Shown: piece by piece, positions 42,222 to 51,640 of the stretch
Position numbering within the stretch: position 1 is the first letter of the stretch
Layout of the letters: each line of letters starts with the position of its first letter
NCBI RefSeq assembly: GCF_018130695.1
Contig: NZ_JAFCJX010000004.1
Location: 186,001-250,000 of the forward strand
Reading direction: 5' to 3'
Source of the DNA: Bradyrhizobium jicamae
GTDB lineage: Bacteria > Pseudomonadota > Alphaproteobacteria > Rhizobiales > Xanthobacteraceae
DNA length: 64,000 nucleotides
The notes under the pieces: generated by a model
Databases searched by the model: none
What the model saw: the letters and a program-made list of their open reading frames with translations, nothing else
What the model was told of the DNA's origin: nothing
Translations under genes and position numbers: made by a program

Positions 42222-42660
42222 AAAGCTGCTCCAGGTAACAGAGGATGCCCCGTTGCGGCTGCCACAGCCGGTTCGGGTGTTTGTGAATCCAGTCGCCGTG
42301 GCCCTCGATCGACATGCGGTCGCACGGCAAATAAAGGCATTGGCTGCCTTTCCAGTCCGGCCTGAAGACAGACGGAACGATGGAGCGGCCCGCCGGCCAG
42401 TGCGGCGCGGGGAGAGCCCGCCGCGCGGCGACATCCCACGGCTGCGCCGTTGCCGGCGTGTGGCGGTAACCGCTGCACTCGAAGCGGAACCCGAATTCGT
42501 CGGGCGCGTGCGGGCGCTTCGCCGCAGAAACCACGATGGTCGCGTGCGGCCACGCAGTTTCGATGTGATGCCATTTGCCCTCGATCTCGCCGCGCCGGAA
42601 TTCCGGGGCGGCGAGATCCGCTGCGAGGAGCAACTGGTCGGGAGGCACGACCACGCTCAT
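42175..42660 (-). CDS. E2-like ubiquitin-conjugating protein (BilB-like)
   Basis: A 161-residue protein with the layout of bacterial E2s. A strand-rich N-terminal half is followed by [12 protein letters not shown]108LYLPC113D, and then [19 protein letters not shown], matching the W-x-P helix that follows the catalytic Cys of eukaryotic E2s. C108 is the best candidate for the thioester-forming Cys, with C113 second. It lies between the ubiquitin-like and JAMM genes, the position of bilB. The start ATG comes 5 bases after the ubiquitin-like gene. The family call rests on context and this motif. Confidence 0.75.
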   Translation of the reverse strand: MSVVVPPDQLLLAADLAAPEFRRGEIEGKWHHIETAWPHATIVVSAAKRPHAPDEFGFRFECSGYRHTPATAQPWDVAARRALPAPHWPAGRSIVPSVFRPDWKGSQCLYLPCDRMSIEGHGDWIHKHPNRLWQPQRGILCYLEQLYDLLNQDDYSGIRGA

Positions 42661-42665
42661 CGGCT

Positions 42666-43157
42666 TTAGCCCTCGATGCGCTTTTCGGGGACGAGGTCGA
42701 AGCAGACATCGCAGCTCAGGCCGCTGACCAGTTCTGAGAGCGCGGCGTCGGTCGGCGGCTGGATCGTGCTGTTGCAGAGCTGCAGCACGTGCTCGCCCGC
42801 ATCCGTGGGATTGAGCTTCAGCTCGCGCACGGCCCACTGCTTGATGGTACGCACGCGGGTGCCCGGCGCGAAGGCGCGGTCGATGGTGCGGTGCATGTAG
42901 TGGACCGTGATCTTGATTTTCGTGCAGTGGGTCACGTGGACGCGCGAGCCGTGCTTGAGGCCCTCGACCGTGACCTTGTCGTCGTGCGGCACGGGGTTAT
43001 CCGCCTCATCGACGAAAGCTTCGCGCTCCTTGTCGAAATCGATCCCGTGCGCTTTGAAGGCCTCGTGCAGGTCGCGCACCGTCGCCGGGATCGTGATCTC
43101 GGCCTCGGTGACGCCGGGCTTTCCCTCGACCTGGATGAAGATGATCGTCTTGCTCAT
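42666..43157 (-). CDS. two-domain ubiquitin-like protein (multi-ubiquitin/BilA-like)
   Basis: A 163-residue protein made of two beta-grasp domains, residues about 3-77 ([10 protein letters not shown] ... VHVTH) and 80-160 ([11 protein letters not shown] ... VCFDL), matching the bacterial multi-ubiquitin family. It ends -KRIEG, with a terminal Gly exposed and no extension, so it may be ready for E1 activation without processing. The ATG follows AAGGGAA. It is the first of the Ub-E2-JAMM-E1 set, in the same order as bilA-D of ISG15-like defence systems, which tag phage structural proteins. The upstream fusion helicase gene ends 80 bases before it. Confidence 0.83.
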   Translation of the reverse strand: MSKTIIFIQVEGKPGVTEAEITIPATVRDLHEAFKAHGIDFDKEREAFVDEADNPVPHDDKVTVEGLKHGSRVHVTHCTKIKITVHYMHRTIDRAFAPGTRVRTIKQWAVRELKLNPTDAGEHVLQLCNSTIQPPTDAALSELVSGLSCDVCFDLVPEKRIEG

Positions 43158-43237
43158 CGCATATTCCCTTTGGTGTGCGGCCCTTGATTGAGCCCCTAAG
43201 GAGAAAGCGACGGCAGGCAGAATTTTCAGGAAGTGGT

Positions 43238-46200
43238 CTAGGAGACGCCTTGGACGAAATCGCAGATGAAGTAGCACTGGCAATTCGGGCAGCGCCGCGC
43301 ATCCTCCGGGGCGGGCGCGAATGCGCCGCGCTCGATGTCGGCGATGGCGCCGGTGTATTCCTCCAGCAATTTGTCATCTTTGTTAGGTGGAATCGGCACC
43401 GCTTCCCGGGTCGCGAGGTAATAGGCCTCGATCACGACACGCCGGCCCCGATAGCGCTCCGCAGCGCCGCGGCGGAGCAGCGCATAAATGCGGTTGGCGG
43501 GATCCGATTTGGTCTTGCGCCCGGTACGGATGCGCTGCACGTGCAGCGTCCCGTCTGCAGTGATGACGACGCGGTCGGGCGTCACCGCGATTTGCTTACC
43601 GCCGACATCGACGATCCATTCTCCCTGGTCATAGCTTCCCGTCTCCGCCGCGATCACGTCCACCATCGACGTGATCATGGTCTCGGCGGAGGCCCGGTAA
43701 TACGCCTCGAAACCGTGCCCCTTCGGCCCGCGCACCGCCCACTCTTGCCCGAGCTGCGCGAGCGCGGCGGGAAGGCCGGATGGCGTGCCGGCGGCGCGCT
43801 GCGTCTCAAGCCAGCCGATGGTGCGGAACACGCAGCGATGGAAGCGGACATAGGGTGAGTCGTCGCGAATGGCGCGCAACCCGTCCAAGGTCTCGAACTG
43901 ATAACGCTGCGGACACTGGATATAGAGAGAAAGCTCGCGTTCCTGATAAAGCGCGCGCAGGCCGGGCGGCGCGAGGACCCGCGCCGGACGCGCCGGAAGT
44001 GGAGAGCCATTGCGCCGCGCGGCCGGTGCCAGCGCGTTGATGGGGGCCAAGAATTTGGAAGCGCTCGCGGATTGGCTCGCGCTATAGCGTTCGGCGCGGC
44101 TCAAGAACAAAAAGTCCCGCGCGCGCGAGAGGGCCACGAAGAACAGGCATTCTTCTTCCGCTTCATGATCGGCGGGGCGGATGGCGAGGTGCGGCAGGCC
44201 GGGTGGCGGCGGGCAGCGTACGCCCTGCCGGTTCGCCGGCATGTACCGGGTCGCTAGCGCCGGCAGGTGGACCGCTTTGAACTCAAGCCCCTTGCTGCCG
44301 TGAACGGTAAGGACTCGCACTCCGTTGAGGTCGGACGCTTCTGAGGCCACGGCCCGGTACATGCGATCGTCATTCAAGGCCTCGATGCGGCGCACGCGCG
44401 CCAGCATGTGCTTGCGGGTAGAATCGCCGTCGGCCGCCATTTCACCGCAGACCTTAAGGAGCTGATAAATGGCGACGAGCTGCTGCTGCGCCTTGGAGTC
44501 GTTGGCCGCCAGGCGCGGTTTAAGATAGTCGCTGCGCTCGAAAAGCCATGTCGTCAGAAGCGTCCAGGGCGAAGTGGCCGCTCCGAAGCCGTCGAGGTGG
44601 TTGGCAAGATGTGCTAGGCCCGCGCTGCCCTGAGGCGTCAGGCCCGAAATCTCTGGGATCCGGCGTAGCGCGTCTAGGATGCGCAGATTGTTGGCCTCGG
44701 CCCATTTGATGACGGCAAGCGCGTCGGACTTGGACGCGCCGTATTCCGGCAACTGCGCGACGCGGACAAGACCGATTCCACCGGGCTCGGCGTCGATCGA
44801 GATCAGAGCGAGCAGATCGCGGATTTCCTCGCGTTCGAACAGATCGCCAAGATAAAGGAGAGGCACGCCAAGCTGTTCGAGCGCGCCGGTGATGCGCGCG
44901 AGAGTGAGATGACTGCGCGCCAAGATGACCTGTTCGCTATAGGGAATGCCGTTGGCGCGCGCTTGCTCGATGTGGTCGCGGATCGCAGCCGCCTCCGCCG
45001 CGACTGAAGGCGCCACGATCTGGCGGATTGCGCCGACGCTTCCACGCTGAGCGGTCCAGCGCCCGCCGGGGGAGGCCTGCATGCTGGCGGCGAAGGTTTG
45101 AAACGCCTGCACCACCGGCGAGCCGGAGCGGTAGTTGATGCCAAGCGAACGCCGGGCCCCGGAAAATTCGGTTACGAAACGCTGCACGTTGCTGGGCGCC
45201 GCGCCGCGGAAGCGGTAAATGGACTGCCGCTCATCGGCTACGACCCACACATCTGCTTGTGGCGCTGCGAGCGCCCGCAAGAGCCGCGCGCTCGCCAGAT
45301 TCACATCCTGATATTCATCAACGAGGATGTGCTCGAACCGTGCCTGGTACTCGGCGCGCAAGTCGGGGTTCTGCTCGAGCGCCTGCGCCGCGAGCAGAAC
45401 AAGATCCCCAAAATCGACCGCATCGCCTTTCGCCAATTCATCCTGATAGATCTCGTAGATGTCGGCGACTTCCAGTGCCTTGCCGGCTGCTTCGCGCTCG
45501 TCCTCGCTCGTCGCCGCGCTGCGCGCGGCCTCGGCGGCGGCGCGGTACGCCGCCGGGCTTATGAGTTCGTCCTTACAGCGCGAGATCGCGCGCAGGACGG
45601 GCACCAGCTCATAGGCGGGCTCGTAGAGGTTTTGAAAATGGCGCAGCGGCAAGCGGATAAGGTTGGCCTCAAGCAGCGCGAGCGAGCCCGCTTCATCCAA
45701 AATGCGCACGTTCATCGTGCGGCCGATGCGCTGATGATACTTGGTGATCAGCTCCAGCCCGAATGCGTGGAACGTGCCGACCCACATTTCGATCGCAGCA
45801 TCCGCGTTGCTGACGGACAGCCGCTCGCGCATTTCCTCGGCGGCTTTATTGGAGAAGGTGAGGGCGAGGATCGAGGCGGGCGAGGCGCCGTTGTCCAGCA
45901 GGTGTTGGATGCGGTGGACAAGTGTTCTTGTTTTTCCTGTGCCCGGCCCGGCATCGACGAGCAGCGGCCCGCCGCTCCAGGTCGCAGCCTCAAGCTGGCC
46001 CGGATCGAGCGCGTAGCTCAGACTGGGGCCTGCCGGGGCGGGGGCTTCCAGTGCCGGCAGGAGCAGGCCGCGGATGGCCTGATTCAGGACAAGCCCCGGC
46101 GGCACGCCGATATCTTTGGCGATGTCCGCGGGCTTGCGACCATGCGCGAGCAATTCTTCGCGCAGCCAATCGGCCGGGCAGAGAAACTCGCCCGCGAAAA

Positions 46201-46597
46201 TATCGGCTTGAACTTCTTTGCGCTCGCGCGGGGAATACCCCTCCACGCGGCCTGCGCCTGAATCGATCGGATCGCCGCCAAGGCCAGGCGCGATCGCGGT
46301 CACTTCGTTGCGGGGATCGCGGTGGAGTTTGTAGTGGCCGAGTTCATGCGCGGTCACGACGGCTTCGTTTTCCGGGCTCTGTCCGCTCGCGACGTTGATG
46401 ATCTTCGACGGACGGTCGAGAAATCCATGAACGCCTTTGCTGACGACCGATCCCGGTGCGTAATGCGTGAGTTGAAGGTCTTCGTCCTCCAGCGCGGCTG
46501 CGAGCAGCGCCGGCGCCTTACGGACGTCCTTGGACTTCAGAAGGGCTTGGCGGTGACACTCGCGCGCCTTGAGCCGAATATCCCGCCAAGCGTCCAT
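43238..46597 (-). CDS. ImmA/IrrE metallopeptidase-UvrD helicase-degenerate Fe-S nuclease fusion
   Basis: A 1119-residue three-part protein. (1) Residues about 40-170: ImmA/IrrE peptidase with H84-E85-x2-H88 (HELGHYKLH) and E128 as third zinc ligand. (2) Residues about 195-880: UvrD/Rep SF1 helicase with Walker A DAGPGTGKT (K222), VGTFHAFG, DEYQD (427-431), ADERQSIYRFRGA, and LTVHGSKGLEF. (3) C-terminal AddB/Cas4-like domain with Cys in YIQCPQ and C1103-x2-C1106-x5-C1112, the 4Fe-4S pattern; the nuclease D-x-K is replaced (VQRIRTG where VIDYKTG is usual), so cleavage is probably lost. It follows the putative anti-sigma gene by 3 bases. The peptidase may release the neighbouring regulator when the helicase senses damaged or foreign DNA (inference). 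Confidence 0.85.
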   Translation of the reverse strand: MDAWRDIRLKARECHRQALLKSKDVRKAPALLAAALEDEDLQLTHYAPGSVVSKGVHGFLDRPSKIINVASGQSPENEAVVTAHELGHYKLHRDPRNEVTAIAPGLGGDPIDSGAGRVEGYSPRERKEVQADIFAGEFLCPADWLREELLAHGRKPADIAKDIGVPPGLVLNQAIRGLLLPALEAPAPAGPSLSYALDPGQLEAATWSGGPLLVDAGPGTGKTRTLVHRIQHLLDNGASPASILALTFSNKAAEEMRERLSVSNADAAIEMWVGTFHAFGLELITKYHQRIGRTMNVRILDEAGSLALLEANLIRLPLRHFQNLYEPAYELVPVLRAISRCKDELISPAAYRAAAEAARSAATSEDEREAAGKALEVADIYEIYQDELAKGDAVDFGDLVLLAAQALEQNPDLRAEYQARFEHILVDEYQDVNLASARLLRALAAPQADVWVVADERQSIYRFRGAAPSNVQRFVTEFSGARRSLGINYRSGSPVVQAFQTFAASMQASPGGRWTAQRGSVGAIRQIVAPSVAAEAAAIRDHIEQARANGIPYSEQVILARSHLTLARITGALEQLGVPLLYLGDLFEREEIRDLLALISIDAEPGGIGLVRVAQLPEYGASKSDALAVIKWAEANNLRILDALRRIPEISGLTPQGSAGLAHLANHLDGFGAATSPWTLLTTWLFERSDYLKPRLAANDSKAQQQLVAIYQLLKVCGEMAADGDSTRKHMLARVRRIEALNDDRMYRAVASEASDLNGVRVLTVHGSKGLEFKAVHLPALATRYMPANRQGVRCPPPPGLPHLAIRPADHEAEEECLFFVALSRARDFLFLSRAERYSASQSASASKFLAPINALAPAARRNGSPLPARPARVLAPPGLRALYQERELSLYIQCPQRYQFETLDGLRAIRDDSPYVRFHRCVFRTIGWLETQRAAGTPSGLPAALAQLGQEWAVRGPKGHGFEAYYRASAETMITSMVDVIAAETGSYDQGEWIVDVGGKQIAVTPDRVVITADGTLHVQRIRTGRKTKSDPANRIYALLRRGAAERYRGRRVVIEAYYLATREAVPIPPNKDDKLLEEYTGAIADIERGAFAPAPEDARRCPNCQCYFICDFVQGVS

Positions 46598-46600
46598 GCG

Positions 46601-47218
46601 TTAGTCCTCTCCAAGCCAGTAGTGTTTTTCAGCCTCCGACATGGAGCTGGCGTGAATGACTTCCGCATAGGACCGCGTATTGATGGTGGGCGCCTCATCC
46701 GCCTTGGCATGGCCCAATCTGCGGGGCCCTGACAAGAGGTCGGACACCACGCGCTCAAGCCAAGCGGCGCTCATGCCGAGCACGTCCGTCAGCGCATCCG
46801 TCAAGCGCCGGCCCAACGGCAAGCGCATGCGGCCGGCATTCAGCTCGGCCAGAACCATGCGATCGATGTTGATGCAGCGGGCAAGCCGCGGAATATCGAA
46901 GCCGGCCGCCGACACGGCCTGGGGCCATGTCTTTTCAGAGACGTTCTGGGTGGCAGCGGCTTCCTGACGTGCGCTGTGAAGCAGATTGAGGGCATGGCTG
47001 CGTCCGCGCGCAAGCATGCTCTCGTCGGGCTCGGCGCCAGCTTCGTCGGACTCCGAAGCCCACTGCGCGCGCAAGGCGGCATGCTCGCGGATATCGTCGG
47101 CATACTGCGGATACCGGCGCGTCCATTCGGACACCTGCTCGGCGGTCGGGTTGTCGCAAGTCTGGTGGAATGCGAACAACACGTCGTCCCGTTCGGGATT
47201 TCTGTCTTGTTCAATCAT
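46601..47218 (-). CDS. putative regulator/anti-sigma partner of the sigma-like factor
   Basis: A 205-residue soluble protein. The N-terminus, FAFHQTCDNPTAEQVSEWTRRYPQYADDIREHA, resembles small regulators found next to ImmA/IrrE peptidase genes. The middle, ISEKTWPQ-type segment followed by IPRLARCINIDRMVLAELNAGRM, is HTH-like. No membrane segment is present. It overlaps the sigma-like gene by 8 bases and is followed after 3 bases by the ImmA-fusion gene. By analogy with ImmA substrates it could be the repressor or anti-sigma cleaved by that peptidase. I do not recognise the family by name. Confidence 0.6.
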   Translation of the reverse strand: MIEQDRNPERDDVLFAFHQTCDNPTAEQVSEWTRRYPQYADDIREHAALRAQWASESDEAGAEPDESMLARGRSHALNLLHSARQEAAATQNVSEKTWPQAVSAAGFDIPRLARCINIDRMVLAELNAGRMRLPLGRRLTDALTDVLGMSAAWLERVVSDLLSGPRRLGHAKADEAPTINTRSYAEVIHASSMSEAEKHYWLGED

Positions 47219-47903
47219 GGGCGGCTCCTATCTCAATCTTGAGGAGAGCTTTGGTCTCGGCGATCCACTCTCCCGCGGTTTTAGCGCTGATTCCGAGCTG
47301 CTCCGCGATCGACGTCGTGCCGATCCCGGGACCAAGGGGACATCCGTGCATATGCAGGCGGAACGCCTCGCGCTTTCTCGGATCAGGAATCCTGTTCAGC
47401 AATTGTTGGACCTCGGCCGCTTGTTCGCTGCCTTCCTCGGGCGGCTCGATGGTTACGACGATTTCCTCGCCGTCATCGGCGACGCCGGGCTGCGTCTTGA
47501 AGGGCTTGTTGCGGTAGGCGTATTTGCGCTCCGCGCGGATCGCGTCGGCAACGCGGAATTCGACGCATGTCCTAAAGGTCTTGCAGAGCGCTTGCCCGTC
47601 CTTCGAGTTCGGCGTGAGCACGGCCACGATCAACTGGTGGTGTGCACGCCAGATAATGTCCTCACCCTCATTGCGGTGGTTCTTGCCGACCAGTCGCTTG
47701 ATGCGGCGCAACAGCTCATCCGAGATGTGGGTGCTCAGGGCGGCAAGGAGCCGTTGGTCGCCGTTCGGGCCGATGTGCTGTATCGTGGCCACGATGTCTT
47801 CCGGCCGCAGGCGGCGAAGGCCGTTGGCGGCGGCAACGCGCCTCCAGCCTTCCAAGTCGGATGGCGAGGGTGGTTCCTCAGACGTCTTGGCACCTGGCTT
47901 CAT
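47211..47903 (-). CDS. RNA polymerase sigma-70-like (ECF-type) regulator
   Basis: A 230-residue protein. Residues about 60-125 look like sigma region 2 (ISDELLRRIKRLVGKNHRNEGEDIIWRAHHQLIVAV, then VEFRVADAIRAERKY). Residues about 165-220 look like region 4 (IPDPRKREAFRLHMHGCPLG and TTSIAEQLGISAKTAGEWI, a helix-turn-helix). Region 3 is absent, as in ECF factors. It heads the eight-gene run sigma-regulator-ImmA fusion-Ub-E2-JAMM-E1-UDG. It could activate its own operon when released from the adjacent regulator. The upstream 178 bases are AT-richer and should hold the promoter. Confidence 0.68.
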   Translation of the reverse strand: MKPGAKTSEEPPSPSDLEGWRRVAAANGLRRLRPEDIVATIQHIGPNGDQRLLAALSTHISDELLRRIKRLVGKNHRNEGEDIIWRAHHQLIVAVLTPNSKDGQALCKTFRTCVEFRVADAIRAERKYAYRNKPFKTQPGVADDGEEIVVTIEPPEEGSEQAAEVQQLLNRIPDPRKREAFRLHMHGCPLGPGIGTTSIAEQLGISAKTAGEWIAETKALLKIEIGAAHD

Positions 47904-48081
47904 GTTTCAACCTCGCGATCCGAACAGGGGGCGGCCCTATTTAGGAAGCGACCGCACATCCAAAATTCCGGAAGCGGGGTCCGAACATTTCTTTCAAATG
48001 TGGATTTGTAGCTTGGTAAGTCATTGAAGATGAATAAAAAAACCAAGATCGACAACATAAATTACGGGAAATAACCTGGCT

Positions 48082-51000
48082 TCAGGCGGCCTCCGACTGC
48101 GGCGTCGGCGGGCCCGCGGCCGCCGGCAGCGTAACGCCGGCAATCAGGACACCCAAGGCTTTTCGTGCAACCTCCAGCAGATGTTCGTGGTGCGTGAAGA
48201 ATAGAACTTGCGTCTTCTTCGCCAGCTCACCCAGCACGCGGAAGCCGGCTGCCGCGCGCTTGTCGTCGAAGTTGATGAACAGATCGTCCGCGATGAACGG
48301 CATGGGCTCGGCGTGGTCGAGATAGTCTTCGACCGCGGCGATGCGCAGCGCGAGATAGAGCTGGTCCGCGGTGCCGGAACTCATTCCGGCGACGGCTACT
48401 CGGCGGCCGTCGTCGCGGATGCCGGCGAGCTGCACATTGTCGTAGTCGTCGAATTCGAGCTGAAGGGTTTTGAACGATCCGCAGGTGAGCATGGCAAACA
48501 GCTCGCCCGCGCGCTTGAGCAATGGCGCTTGCTTTTCGCGCCGGTAGCGGTCGATCGCCCATTGCAACAACACGATGGCTGAGCGCAGCCGGACGTATTG
48601 TTCGGCAATCTCTGACATTTCGGCAAGCGCCGCTTGGCGATCCGCCGCGTCCCTCGCCGCCTTGTCGTCTCCGCCGATGGCCTCGAAAGCCTGGCGTGCG
48701 GCGTTGCGGGTTTCGCGCGCCTCCATCAGGCGGTTACGCAATTCCTGCACTTCGTCGTTGATCGTCTGCTCTTTCGCGGCGGTGGCGTCGAGATCGATGC
48801 CCGCGCACTCGGCGGTCAAGTCCGCGACCGAGAGGCCGTCTCCATCCTGAGTAAGCGCTTTGGTGAGGCGATCCAATTCCGCCGTCAGCGAACGCATCTC
48901 ATCCGAGCGCCGGATCGCGATGCGAAGGTCGTCGATGGCTGAGACCGAAGCCGTCCGCTGCAAACGCGCGATAATGTCGCGGGCTTCGGCGCTCGATGCG
49001 CGGCATTCCTCAATCTTCTTCTGCACGCCGCCGATATCTGCCTCCTTGGCGATCTTGAGATCGCGAACGCGCGCGGCCTCGGCCGCGAGCCGATCGAGCT
49101 CCAAGACGGCTTCCTCGGCATCGATGCCGTGCAGGTGCGGCGCAATGGCTTGCGCCAAGGCGGCTACGTCGGCCTCGAATGCCGTCGTATCCCTTTCGAT
49201 CTTTTCAATCCGCTCATGTCTCAGGTCATTGATGCGGACCGCCGCCTCGCGCATATCGTCGATTGCATTGATTTGGGCTTCCGCGGTCTCGGCCGCGGCC
49301 GTCAGGGGGAATTGCAGCGCCTTGAGAGCTGACGTCCAATCGGTCGTCCATGCTTTCCATTCGCCGTCTGCTTTTTCCAGATCCTTGCGCCTGCGCGTCA
49401 AGGCGCCTGCCGCCTTGTGATGCGCGGCATCAAGATCGCGCCGGGCTTTGGCGGCCGTCTCATGCGTGCGTTCTACCGTCGCGGCCGCCTCCACGACCAG
49501 AAGAAGCGGCTGGCCGGCCAGCGCAGCCGTAGAGGTGCCGAGTGCATCAAGTTCGGCCAGGACGAATCGCTTGGCCTCGGCCTCACGCTGCTGGTAATCG
49601 CCGGTATGCCGCTCGGCCGCACCGCGCTCCCCGATGAGCTCCAGGATTTCGGAGCGCGCGCGCAGCCACTCGATCATCACGTCGGGGGTCTCGAGCGCGA
49701 CGAAGACTCCAGCCCAAAGTTTGGCCCAGGCAACACCGAGCGCCGTGCGCTCTTCCTCCAGCGCCGTCTCCTCCAGGCCCAAGGACTCCAACAAATCATC
49801 CTGCTCGCTGATCTGCCGCCCAATCACCGCGAGTTGCGCGGCCGCGCCAGCATGCTCGAAGCGCCGATCCGCAGCCACATCCGCAACCCGGATCGCGGTC
49901 TCGAAGTTTTCCGCGAGCGCACCCGACGGCGAAAAGTCCGCGACCTCATCTTCCGGAACCACGGCGCCCTCAAGATGGCGCCGCCGGATAATCGACCAGC
50001 CCGCATCACGCCGACTGCGCAAGCGTTCAAGTTGATCGGCCGCGACGACCTGTTCGTCGGTGATAAGGCGCTCATGGGCTTTGCGATGCCGGGCGCGCTC
50101 TTGCTGCGCATGGCGGATGCGTTCGCGGCAGGTCTGCTGCCGTTGTTCGAGGCCGCGGCAAGCGTCGCGGTGGGCCTCAACGGCAGCCAGCGGCGGAACG
50201 GGCATCGACTCAAGATCGGCAGTCTCCGCCACGGCCGGGCGCAAGGTTGTCAGCGCGCGTTCAATCGCGGCCCGCGCCTCCTGCTCGTCGCGCTTGGAAT
50301 TGGCGATCTGGCCGGTCAGGTCGCCGAGTTCGCGGATGGCTTTGACGGCCGTTGCGAGCTTGGAAACATCTGTCAGCGCGCCGAACGCCTCAATATCGGC
50401 CCCGATCTCGGCGAGTTCCTCTTGCGCTTCGGCGACGGCCGCTTTTGCATTCTGAACCGCGCCGAACAGCGCGCCTCGTCGATTGAGCAAGCCGCGAAGC
50501 GCGGCCGCCTTCGCCTTAGCGGGAATCCGCGCGATCACCTGCTCGACGTTACCGTTCCATTCGAGCTCGGCGGCCAGTCGAAGGAGCGCGGCCTCGGCCG
50601 CCGCCAGTTCGGCGCGTCGCTTGGGAAGATCGGCTTTGCCAGCCCGGACCTGGATCCGGCGATCACGAAGTTGCGCGATGTCTTCGGCGCGCGCGAGCAA
50701 GCTGTCATCAAAGTTGAGCGCTGCCCGTTCACCCTCAAGGGCCGCGATCTGCTCGCTCAACGCGGCGATGCGCGCAGTGGCCGCGGCTTCATCAGCCGCC
50801 GCCCTCTCCAGAACATTGGCGGCATCGGCATCGAACGCGATCACGGTCCCGAGCGTCTCAATGGTGCGTTGCGTCTCCGTGCGCTTTCGCACGTCGCGGC
50901 AAACGCGGCGGATGCGGTTGAGCCTGCGCAGCTCCGCCGATTGGATCTCGATTTCCTGCTCGATGGCGGTGTGAGCATCGTTCGATGTCTCGAAGGCGCT

Positions 51001-51636
51001 CTTGAGCAGCTGCCACTTGCTCGTGGTCACGACATTCTCGCGCAAGCCGGCTTCGGCGGCCTTCAGGCGTTCTTCTGCCTGGAAATACTTTCGGTGCGCC
51101 GCGCGGCGAGAGGCCCAAAGCGCATCGGCTTCAGCCTCCATGGCCTTAAGCGTCTCACGCAGGCCCGTGATGCCAGCGCTTGCCGAGAACAGCATTTGCC
51201 CGACATCATCTTGGGCCTGCAAGATGTCCTTGCCGCCCTGCTGCAGGCGTGGGTGATCGAGGCTGAACATCCGCGTGTAGAAGCGACGATCCGCGCCCGC
51301 GAGAAATGGGGCGAGTATCGCCTCGCCCGACGGGACGGGCATGTCGTCATCGCCCAGCAGTGTGTCCTTGTTGCCTTTGCGGCGGCGCACTTTGAGTGTC
51401 TCGGCTCCCTTCTCCAGGAGCGCTCCCACCCGCATGGCGTTGTATTCGTGCAGGAAGTTGCGCGGTGAATTGGCCGGGATGCCGAAGAGCAAATCTTCGA
51501 CACCGCCCATGGTCGTGGACTTGCCGGCTTCATTCTCGCCCAGCAGCATCTGGAAGTCCGGCTTCCCAGCGGGAAGGTCGATGGTGGCGTTCGTGAAATG
51601 CCCGTACTTGAGAAGATCAAGCTGTCTGATGCGCAT
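48082..51636 (-). CDS. YhaN/Rad50-like SMC-type ATPase
   Basis: A 1184-residue AAA/SMC-like ATPase. Walker A GENEAGKST is at 33-41. A long coiled-coil region (about 180-1000, rich in Ala, Glu, Arg) follows. At the C-terminus GMSSGTADQLYLALR (signature) and PFIADDLFINFDD (Walker B/D-loop) with FFTHHEHL complete the ABC-type head. No CxxC zinc hook is visible, which fits YhaN rather than Rad50/SbcC. It partners the metallophosphoesterase encoded 4 bases upstream, making an Mre11-Rad50-like complex on DNA ends. The ATG was chosen over an upstream extension inside the partner gene. Confidence 0.85.
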   Translation of the reverse strand: MRIRQLDLLKYGHFTNATIDLPAGKPDFQMLLGENEAGKSTTMGGVEDLLFGIPANSPRNFLHEYNAMRVGALLEKGAETLKVRRRKGNKDTLLGDDDMPVPSGEAILAPFLAGADRRFYTRMFSLDHPRLQQGGKDILQAQDDVGQMLFSASAGITGLRETLKAMEAEADALWASRRAAHRKYFQAEERLKAAEAGLRENVVTTSKWQLLKSAFETSNDAHTAIEQEIEIQSAELRRLNRIRRVCRDVRKRTETQRTIETLGTVIAFDADAANVLERAAADEAAATARIAALSEQIAALEGERAALNFDDSLLARAEDIAQLRDRRIQVRAGKADLPKRRAELAAAEAALLRLAAELEWNGNVEQVIARIPAKAKAAALRGLLNRRGALFGAVQNAKAAVAEAQEELAEIGADIEAFGALTDVSKLATAVKAIRELGDLTGQIANSKRDEQEARAAIERALTTLRPAVAETADLESMPVPPLAAVEAHRDACRGLEQRQQTCRERIRHAQQERARHRKAHERLITDEQVVAADQLERLRSRRDAGWSIIRRRHLEGAVVPEDEVADFSPSGALAENFETAIRVADVAADRRFEHAGAAAQLAVIGRQISEQDDLLESLGLEETALEEERTALGVAWAKLWAGVFVALETPDVMIEWLRARSEILELIGERGAAERHTGDYQQREAEAKRFVLAELDALGTSTAALAGQPLLLVVEAAATVERTHETAAKARRDLDAAHHKAAGALTRRRKDLEKADGEWKAWTTDWTSALKALQFPLTAAAETAEAQINAIDDMREAAVRINDLRHERIEKIERDTTAFEADVAALAQAIAPHLHGIDAEEAVLELDRLAAEAARVRDLKIAKEADIGGVQKKIEECRASSAEARDIIARLQRTASVSAIDDLRIAIRRSDEMRSLTAELDRLTKALTQDGDGLSVADLTAECAGIDLDATAAKEQTINDEVQELRNRLMEARETRNAARQAFEAIGGDDKAARDAADRQAALAEMSEIAEQYVRLRSAIVLLQWAIDRYRREKQAPLLKRAGELFAMLTCGSFKTLQLEFDDYDNVQLAGIRDDGRRVAVAGMSSGTADQLYLALRIAAVEDYLDHAEPMPFIADDLFINFDDKRAAAGFRVLGELAKKTQVLFFTHHEHLLEVARKALGVLIAGVTLPAAAGPPTPQSEAA

Positions 51637-51640
51637 CGGA

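Noticed and set aside
45098..46261. 387-codon plus-strand frame
   Set aside because: Antisense to the ImmA-UvrD fusion, whose motifs are intact; no homology recognised.
49417..51468. 683-codon open frame on the plus strand
   Set aside because: Lies entirely antisense to the YhaN-like ATPase gene, which has full Walker and signature motifs; the frame has Arg/Gly/Ala-rich low-quality sequence and no domain.
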